Shown one piece after another: positions 56,601 to 64,000 of a DNA stretch of 64,000 nt (its first letter is position 1; the number at the start of each line of letters is the position of its first letter). Origin of the DNA: Aurifilum marmelostoma (lineage: Eukaryota; Ascomycota; Sordariomycetes; Diaporthales; Cryphonectriaceae); the NCBI GenBank assembly GCA_027559495.1, contig JAMXSV010000017.1, forward strand, positions 2,101,650 through 2,165,649, given 5' to 3'. The notes beneath the pieces are model-generated. The model did no database searches, had not been told where the DNA came from, and saw only the letters and a list, made by a program, of their open reading frames with translations. The translations under genes and the position numbers were made by a program.

Positions 56601-57245
56601 TATTATAGATAAAGAATATAATTGCTAAAACCTTATATTTTAAAGCTTATTATTTTTAGAAATAGGATTATATAAAGGCATTTAGAGATTTAATTAGAAT
56701 GCTAGGGTAAAAGTTTTAGTTTAAGTTTTTTTATAAGAATTATATATAAATATAAAAAAAGGACTATTAGAATATAAAAATAGCTAAGAATATAATTATA
56801 AATAAACTTTCTAGCAATTAATTTCTTTAATTTCTATATTTTCCTTAATTTTATTAACTTTTTATTTTCTTTAAATAGAATAAGCATTAGCAAGCAAGAA
56901 TATATATTAAAGTAATAGGATATTTATTTACTATTCGCCTTAAATTTACTATTTAGCCTTAAGTATATTTATTATAGATAAAGGATATATAGAAGCAGTA
57001 ATTAATATATTTAAAGGAATATACTATAAAATTGCTTACTAAATTTATAAATAGACCCTTAGTAAATCTATAGTAAATTTACTATAATTAATTTAATAAG
57101 TTTATTATAAATTTATTAATAATAGATTTCCTATGCTAAGGCTATATATTATATAGCTATAGCTATTCTTATTTATAGTTAGACTAAAGAAGGATATTCT
57201 TCTATAATTTATTTGCAATGCACTGCATAGCTAGAGCTGCTTATC
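53604..57245 (+). repeat. repeat C, direct copy with duplicated end
   Basis: The opposite orientation to the copy at 38270-48740. Broken frames, with no protein family that I can recognise. A Cys-containing stretch (YNC*DYFSKNYCKIA near 54030-54080) may be a decayed zinc knuckle. The 3' part is present twice (see tandem entry). Confidence 0.65.
54311..57245. repeat. 1.47-kb tandem duplication in repeat C
   Basis: The sequence from CTTGCAAGTGCTTCTATTTT (54311) recurs from CCTGCAAGCGCTTCTATTTT (55781), an offset of 1470. Both copies end with GCATAGCTAGAGCTGCTTA (about 55773 and 57243). Copies differ by C/T and G/A changes. Either a tandem duplication or a 5'-truncated second insertion would give this. 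Confidence 0.75.
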
Positions 57246-57600
57246 TAGTATTCTAGTAATTTATCTATTTATTTAGAGCTTGCTAGTAGTTTATTTCTAG
57301 TATAATCTCTATAATATAAACTATACTAAAAATATAAGAAGTACTTTTTATATTTTAAATATTATAAGCAATCTCTAAGTATTACAGGCTGAGGCTATAT
57401 ATAGGGCTTCGGCAGCTACCGAAGCTAGGAATGCTATACAACGCGCTATATAATACGCACGCTACGCTATACCCACAGAGTAGCTCTTTAGCTGCTTGCA
57501 GATAGGAAATTCCTTATCTTTCTTCTATTACTCCCTAAGCTAGAATATTTATAATAATAGACCCCTAATTAGGTGCATATCCCTTAGCTAAGCCTTTTAT
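57246..57600. other. junction with a GC-normal island and a hairpin
   Basis: From about 57385 to 57500 the composition is normal, with surviving CG dinucleotides (AACGCGCTAT, ACGCACGCTACG). It includes the palindromic arms CTTCGG and CCGAAG around CAGCTA. It might be the LTR end or leader of the plus-strand gypsy remnant that follows. No second copy is visible in the window. Confidence 0.45.
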
Positions 57601-60600
57601 ATATATTCTAGCTTTGCTTATCTACTATAATAGCGCTACTTAAGCGCAGCAGTTAATAATAGAAGGAGAAGAATAATAGCTACTATTTATAATAGATAAA
57701 GGCCTTAAACTAAATCTATATATCTCCTTTAAATAATTATATAAGCTGCAAAAGAGCTAGTTTGCCTATATTACTTAGCTTTTTAGAAAGGAGCTAGCAG
57801 CTAGCTATACTGCTTAAGAAACTTTAAGCTATTAGCATAAAGAGGCACTATAAGCGCTACTGCAATATATTATAATTATTAAAGCTAGATTATATAGAAC
57901 TAAAGCAAATAAGATATTATATATAAGTATATAGAAAGCAGCTAGAAAGCAGGGCTTATATTCTTATAATTAAAGAGAAGGCCTTAATTATAATAATAAT
58001 AATAATTTTAATAGCTAACTTTATATATAATAAAAGCTTTTACTTTAGCCTAAGAAATTTAATAGGGATTATTTAAAATTCTCTTTATAGGAAATCTAAA
58101 TATATTATAAATTTAGCTAAAATATCTACTTTATTAGAAACTTATATAATAAGTTCTATACTATATTTAAATGCTTTAAAGGAGCTATTTAGAAGCTAGC
58201 TAATTTTTATTTTAATTTAAAAGAGCTTAACTAAATTAGCAATCCCTAAGCCTTTATAGAATATTTAGCTAGCTACTATTATAATGCTAATTAGGCTAAA
58301 TAAGCAATATAAGCACTTCTTAAGATCTATTAATGCAAGAACTAGCAGTTTTCTTTCTTTTTTGCTATTTAGAAATAAGTACTCTTTAAAGCTAGAGGTA
58401 CTTTATAGCCTAATTAAGCAAAGCTTACTATCTTAGAAAGAGCTATTAATATTAGGCTTTAAGATAAACTTATCTTTATAAATATGCTAATTAACTATTA
58501 TATATAAGTTAAAGAGGCCCTATTAATTTCTTTTAAAATAAAGGAATTTATTAAGTAATAAAATAGTCTAATAGCAAATACTATCTTAGGAGGTATCTCT
58601 TAAGAGGGAATTTAATAAGAAAGAGACTTGCAAAAAGATACTTTAATAATTAAAGTTAATGCTATAAGTATAAGCAGTACTACTTTTAAGCAATATACTA
58701 AATAGATATTAAATAAAGAAATTAAAAAATAAAAGAATAATAACTTATACTTCTAATATAGTAAAGAAGACTACTATATAAACTAGTATAGCCTTCTACT
58801 AGCTATATTGCTTATATAGAGCAGTATTTAAGCTGCTATTATTATTATAAATAATAATAATAATTTTATTAATCTTAATAAGAAAAAAGAGTAGCTTTTA
58901 TATAAAGTTGCGTATAGAAGCTTATTAGGCTAAAATTTAATAGAAATAAGATAAAATAAAAGCTAAATAAATCCTCTTTTATAATAGACCTGCTATATAA
59001 TAAAACTAGATTTATAAATATATTAGTAAATTAAGAATATAACTGCTATAGTGCTATAAATAAGAAGCTTATTAGAAAATTTGCTCTTTTATATATTCTA
59101 ATAATATTAAGAATACTCTATAAAGCTATAAAGAACTAAGCTACTTAGAAGCTAAGCATAATCTCTAAAATAATATACTTTAAAGCTAATTTAAATAGCT
59201 ATATATACTAAATCTAGGCATATATTATTTTTTAACTTAATTATAATATAATTTTAGAAAAGTTATAGATAGAATAAGAAGAAGTTATTTATATAGCATA
59301 TAAGCATCTTTTAAGCATTAAGCAAGTAGCAGGCCTAAAGATCTAGAAAAAAGATTATGCCTTAGCAGTATACTAGAAAGTTAGTAGTATAAGCGCTCTT
59401 ATGCTAGAGATAGAAGTAAAATAGGGCAAATACTTATAAATAGCGCAAATATAGCTATTTGCAATAATCTTAGCTAATATTAATAAGGCACTTGCATTAA
59501 AGAAGAAGGCCTTAGTAGAGAATAAGCTGCTAAAATAGTTTTAATAGTAGGTAAGATTCTTTAATAAAAAGAAAGAAGAGAAGCTGCTACTATATTATAA
59601 AAAAGCAGATTATAAGATTATTTTAGAATAAAATAAGAATAGCAAGCAGCTAGAAATCCCTTAGGGCCTCTTTTATAGAATATTAAAGAATAAATTACTA
59701 GTTTTAAAAAAGACCCTTATAGAGCTATTAAAGTTAGAATATATATAAGCAAGTAGCTTATTAGTAAGAGCACTTATAATTTTTATTAAGAAATTTAGCA
59801 GTAAGCTATATTTTTATATTAACTATTATATGCTTAATGCTATTATCTAAGCTAATTAATATCTGCTTTTACTTATTAAGGAAACTTTAGCTAATCTCTT
59901 AAAAGTATAATAGTTTACTAAATTTAATATATAAGCTGCTTTTTATAAGCTTTGCATTAAAGAGGGCAATAAATAGAAGATTGCCTTCTATATCTAATTT
60001 AGCCTATTTAAATAGCTAGTAATTCTCTTTAGACTTATAAAGGCATTAGCTATTTTCTAGCAATATATTAACTTAGCATTATAATAGTACTTAAATATCT
60101 TCTGCTTAGTATATTTAGATAATATACTTATCTATTTAAATAGTTTTAAGAAGAATTATAAATAAAAGATAAAATAAGTTCTTAAAGCTTTAAAAGCTAC
60201 TAGTTTAAGCTTAAATATTGCAAAATGCAAGTTTAGTATCTAAAGAACTAAATATCTAGGATTTATTATTAAAGTAGGCACTAAGATTTATATAGACCTT
60301 AAGAAGCTAATAGCAATCTGCAATTAGGAGGCTCCTAAGATGCTTAGAGGTATATAGAGTTTTCTAGAATTTGCTAATTTCTATTACTAGTTTATTAAGA
60401 ATTATTTTAAAATTATAAGCCCTTTTTTAGCACTTATAAAGAAAAGAATGCTATTTTGCTAGGGAGAAGATAAGAATATAGCTTTTAAGCAGCTTAAGCT
60501 TAAATTTATCTTAGAGCTAATATTAGCATAGTAGGACTTTAAGAAGAATATTATATTTAAGGCTAATTGCTTAAGCTATTTACTAAGTAGCTGCTTATTG

Positions 60601-62353
60601 CAGAAGAATGCTAGAAAAGCACTATAGCTAATAGTATACTACTCTAAATAATTATTGCTTATAAAGTATAATTATAAGATTTATAATAAGAAGCTATTAG
60701 CAATTATAAGCTGCTTATAAGCTTAGAATGCAGAGCTTTATAGTATAAAGAAACTATTTATAATCTACTTAAATTATAAGAATCTAAAATACTTTATAAC
60801 TACTTAGAGGCTTAGCAAATAATAAGTGCGCTAGTTAAAAGAGTTATTGCAGTTTTGCTTTAGGCTTACTTACTGCAAAGAAGCTGCTATAAAGTGCTTT
60901 AATATACTCTTTTGCAGGAAATAGAATATATTATATAGAATAATAGATAAGCGCTTTATTAAAAGAGAATTCTAACTGCTAAAGAATAATTAGATTAGGC
61001 AAGAATAGGACTATTAAAAGATTATATAAGTTGCCCAAATTAGCGCCTAGAATAAATTGCTCTTTAAGAAAATCTAGATCTTTATATAAAAAGATCTTTA
61101 AATAGCCTAGGATATTGCCTTGCAAAATAATAGAAAGTTCTTATAGATTATTTAACTAATTAAAGAAGAAGCTAAAGCATTTCTAGCAAACTTTAAAACT
61201 AGCAATAGAAATTCTCTAAATATATCTATTACTAAGTGCAAAATTAATTTAGAAGGTATTTTTAGATTCTAAGATAGAATATAAATACTAGAATAAGAAC
61301 TATTATAAACTATATTAATATAAAATATATATAACTTCTATCTAAGCAGATATTTAGAGCAAAATGCTATTATCTTGCTACTAAGCTGCTTATACTTCTA
61401 GCCTAGCTTATATAAAATAGTATAGAGATTTACTTAGAATTATAATATTTATAAATAGAAGACTATATAGTAATATTATAAGAAGAGGCTTTTTAAGCTT
61501 TTATCTATTCCTAAGCAGCTATAAAGCAAGCTCTTAATTAACTTTATAGTAGACTTATCTATAAGAAATAAGAATAGCTCCTAGTACTTAATAGTTATTA
61601 TAGACTAACTAAGCAAAGCTATTATACTAAAAGCTATATGCATAATAGATGCTAAAGCTTATACTAAGCAGTTTATAAGCTGCTATTAGAGGTATTATAG
61701 TTTTCCTAAGGCCTTAATAAGCAATTAGAAAATAAACTAGATAAGATTCTTCTAGCAATGCCTATATAAGTTAATTAGGATTAAGCAGCGCTTAAATATT
61801 GCTTACTATCTAAAGATAAATAAAGCAATTAAAAGGGCTAATTAGAAAGTTCTTAACTATTTAAAGGCATTTATAGTATATATATAAGAAGACTAGCTAT
61901 AGCTGCTAGTAGGCATATAATTAGCTATTAATAATAGGGATACTACTATAATTAGACTAAGCTCTTTCTTTTTTTAATATAGATACTATACTAATATTAT
62001 TTAAAAGATAGAATATTTTATAATATTAGCTTACTTGCTATATATAAAAGCAGAAGGTTTTGTAAAATAATTAAAGAAGTTAATAGAATTTGCGCAAGCA
62101 GCTATAGTAGTAATCTAGTAATAAATAGAAGAAAGCGCAAACTAAAGAAGAGCATTAGCAGAATAGTTTGCTATTAGGGATAATATATAGCTATTTCTTA
62201 AGAATATAATAATAGACTGCTTCTTTTAGAAGCTAGCCTAGCTATATAAGAAATATAAGATAATAAAAGTAATTAGCCTGTATATAGTAGAGCTAGATAT
62301 ATTGCATAGCATATATCTATAGTTCTATATAGATTTACTATTGCAAGCTACTA
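57600..62353 (+). mobile_element. Ty3/gypsy gag-pol remnant (element F), cut by element E
   Basis: Plus-strand frames with RIP stops read, in order: gag-like sequence (about 57.7-58.9 kb), and reverse transcriptase (59780-60160) with KLYFYINYYMLNAII, FTKFNI*AAFYKLCI and VYLDNILIY at 60109-60135. Then come an RNase H/connection region (about 60420-60900; YLNYKNLKYFITT, CFRLTYCKEAAIKC) and an integrase core (about 61500-61900; INFIVDLSIRNKNSS, YYSFPKALISN). A C-terminal VELDILHSIYL*FYIDLLLQ follows near 62290-62340. The frame breaks exactly where the LTR of element E starts (62354), so E inserted at the end of this element. Confidence 0.8.
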
Positions 62354-62885
62354 TATAATAAGCACTGCCGTAACCGGGGTATATAACAAGTACACAAAGG
62401 GTTTATGTTAGGCAAGAACGATATTAAAGTATAATCCAAAGAATACGGAAATAACTTTCAAAATCTTCTGCAGTATATCACTAGCAGTAAAGCTATTACT
62501 TATATCAGAGATAATACTTAGATTAATAACTAAAGAGCTATATACTAGATCTATCTAATAGTAGCGAATATATCTCTTATATAATCTATTCTTTAGTCCT
62601 TTATTAGTAATATTAGTTCCTTCCTAGCAGGGGTAGGCTAAAGTTAATATCAAATCCTTTGATTAGTTAACTAAGTTAATACCAATTCCTTTAATTAGTT
62701 AATAGAGTTAATATTAATTCCTTTAACTAAGTAACCTTCATAATCCTAATCCTAGCTTATATAATCTTATTATGCCAATTCTATTTTAGAGTATTAAACT
62801 CCTAGCTCTCTATAATCTATTCTATATAGCCTTAGTGCTATATTGCAATCTTTATTATAATCTGCATATTAAATAGATTATAATA
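62354..62885. repeat. LTR of element E (532 bp)
   Basis: Same family and same length as the solo LTR at 45628-46159. The outer (left) 100 nt are nearly unchanged (GCCGTAACCGGGGTATA), while the inner end is fully RIP-altered. Confidence 0.88.
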
Positions 62886-63149
62886 TTATCTCTCTCCTAT
62901 AGATTATTATTTCTAATAATTTTCTTATAAGTTTTTCTGCTATTATCTTACTATATTATTATGCCTTCCTAATTAGGATATTAAATAGAATTGCAAAACC
63001 AAAATTCTTTAATTCTTATTCTAATAGATTAAAGTAGAAGAAGTTCTTCTATTTAATTATTCTTTCTAAAGCTATTATTATAATTCCCTATTCTTCCTAT
63101 AATGCTTAGGGCTTGAAATCTTATTAGGTATTCCCTGAGGATTCTTCTT

Positions 63150-63600
63150 AATGCGCTAAGTGCGTGCGTTGCTAATATTCCAAATATAATATTCTTAAAC
63201 TAACCAACTCTTCTAAGCTTCTTAACATCTCCTCCTAGCATCAAAAGTTAGAGGATAAAATCGAAGATCTTAAGCTAAAGTTAATGCATCTTTGCTAATA
63301 GAAGAAGATATAAAGAGAGAAGATAGCTTAGGCCATTCGTCGGGGCTTAACAAATCTAAGAGAGTTAGAGCATCTAGAGGCAGAGGAGGCAGAGGCCAAG
63401 GCTAAGCATTTAGCTACTAAAGAGGCTAACTAAGGCGCTAAAGCCTTAGCTCCTAAGGGCCCTCCCTCTAATAGCCAGCTTATAAAGGGGGCTAGTTAGA
63501 CCCTACTAGACCTAAGTATTCTAGATAAATATAGGCTAGAAGATATAGCTAGACTTTTAATTAGCTGCTAACCCTTAGCCTAGCTTAGTATATCTTTTCC
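63150..63600 (+). pseudogene. extra ORF remnant antisense to pol in element E
   Basis: The plus frame that contains 63239 reads CAKCVRC near 63152-63172, then SSKLLNISS. It continues HQKLEDKIEDLKLKLMHL from 63239, AIRRGLTNLRELEHLEAEEA near 63333-63392, then LATKEAN*GAKALAPKGPPS. Breaks are only TAA/TAG where CAA, CAG or TGG would be expected. So the ancestor encoded a protein with a small Cys cluster and a long coiled coil, on the strand opposite to gag-pol. Proteins with such Cys clusters plus coiled coils are common, unnamed and often repeat-associated in fungi (from memory). Confidence 0.65.
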
Positions 63601-63737
63601 TTCTAGTACTATCCTTAATTAGTATTTCTTTAATTAGTAGCTTATTTTATTAACTAGTAGGGTATTTTGACTAATAAGCTATATTTCTAATATTTCTATA
63701 GGCTAACTAGTTACTACTATAACTATCCTTTCTTAGA

Positions 63738-63890
63738 CTAATATTGCGCAAGCTATTCTAGTGCATTAGTAACATTTTCTAGAGATTCTTATATATTTTC
63801 GCTTAAGGGGTAGCCTTTCTACTTAACCAAGTATTCTAGTATATTATTCTAGCCCTTATACTTAAGGATTTTTCTAATCTTATATTCTAG
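63738..63890 (-). pseudogene. chromodomain at integrase C-terminus of element E
   Basis: The minus frame reads LEYKIRKILKYKG, then LEYLVK*KGYPLSENI*ESL, and ends at a TAG (63740-63738). The spacing of LEYLVKxKGYP and ESLENV is that of retroviral-like integrase chromodomains, in which W codons have become stops. Chromodomains guide chromovirus integration to heterochromatin. Confidence 0.75.
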
Positions 63891-63978
63891 TTTATTATCT
63901 TTAACTTTAATGCTATTATTAATCTTTATATTCTATACTGCTAGCTTTAGTAGTAAAATATAGAAAACTAGGTATATT

Positions 63979-64000
63979 TGTAATAAGCACTGCTATAACT
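63979..64000. repeat. start of a further LTR, cut by window end
   Basis: TGTAATAAGCACTGCTATAA matches the start of the solo-LTR family. It interrupts the integrase region of element E (compare element A near 40900), so another nested insertion begins here. Confidence 0.75.

Larger units (their letters stand above)
37822..64000. other. AT-rich, RIP-degraded repeat block
   Basis: The whole stretch is dominated by TA and AT words, with almost no long open frame on any strand. Aligned repeat copies inside it differ almost only by C-to-T and G-to-A changes (for example GTCGAT in one LTR and GTTAAT in another), which is the RIP signature of Pezizomycotina. No intact gene is visible. Relic islands with normal composition are at 45628-46159, 47340-47470, about 57385-57500, 62354-62450 and about 63100-63520. 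The block could be pericentromeric, subtelomeric or an internal AT isochore; the window does not decide. Confidence 0.9.
62354..64000 (-). mobile_element. second chromovirus (element E), 3' end only
   Basis: It starts with a 532-bp LTR, followed by TTATCTCTCTCC, which on the minus strand is a GGAGAGAGATAA polypurine tract. This marks the LTR as the 3' LTR of a minus-strand element, as in A. Next come a plus-strand antisense ORF remnant (63150-63600) and the minus-strand integrase/chromodomain end (63890-63738). The internal sequence matches element A at 39645-40900. The left flank TACTA (62349-62353) should recur beyond the window if the insertion is intact. Confidence 0.8.

Noticed and set aside
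37822..64000. CRISPR array or tRNA cluster in the repetitive block
   Set aside because: Repeats are LTRs and transposon copies; no short regularly spaced repeats and no cloverleaf-like sequence was seen.

Overview
The window looks like a nuclear contig of a filamentous ascomycete (Pezizomycotina, probably Sordariomycetes). Positions 1 to about 37.8 kb carry GC-balanced genes with short GT-AG introns (roughly 55-170 nt) and branch points such as ACTAAC. The families are typical of such fungi: a fused P450-reductase of the CYP505/P450foxy type, a fungal rhodopsin-domain protein, and a fungal RRM protein. Positions 37.8-64 kb are an extremely AT-rich block in which coding sense has been destroyed by C-to-T and G-to-A changes, the signature of repeat-induced point mutation (RIP).

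Gene part, left to right. A TRAPPC12-like TPR protein end (+). A two-exon cysteine-tailed small protein (-) that is easy to miss. A multi-pass membrane protein (-). A FAD monooxygenase (+). An RRM protein (-). An unrecognised, probably nuclear protein (+). GINS subunit Psf2 (-), with an apparent 1-nt frameshift. A large AAA-ATPase (-). A GNAT acetyltransferase (-). A coiled-coil, poly-Gln basic protein (-). An alpha/beta hydrolase (-). CYP505 (-). A DHH-family exopolyphosphatase with a signal-peptide-like start (-). An amidase (+), also with a 1-nt frameshift in a G run. A fungal rhodopsin-domain membrane protein (-). A small protein with an HExxH motif (-). These genes do not form an obvious pathway cluster. 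They are mostly housekeeping or general-metabolism genes with independent promoters.

Repeat part. It can be read as nested layers. A repeat of unknown class (called C here) lies inverted at 38.3-48.7 kb. It is split by a complete Ty3/gypsy chromovirus (element A, 39177-47470, minus strand) with two 468-bp LTRs and a 5-bp target duplication CTTCT. Element A is itself split by a 532-bp solo LTR (45628-46159) with its own duplication ATAGG. To the right lie a second decayed gypsy-like element (minus), a truncated LTR, a direct-orientation copy of C with a 1.47-kb tandem duplication, a plus-strand gypsy pol remnant (RT, RNase H, integrase), and a second chromovirus (element E, from 62354, minus) that runs off the window. 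Elements A and E both carry an extra open-frame remnant on the strand opposite to pol, between the chromodomain and the 3' LTR. It has Cys residues and a coiled coil, and is the most unusual thing in the window.

I saw no tRNA, rRNA or CRISPR array. All family assignments come from reading motifs; no search was run.
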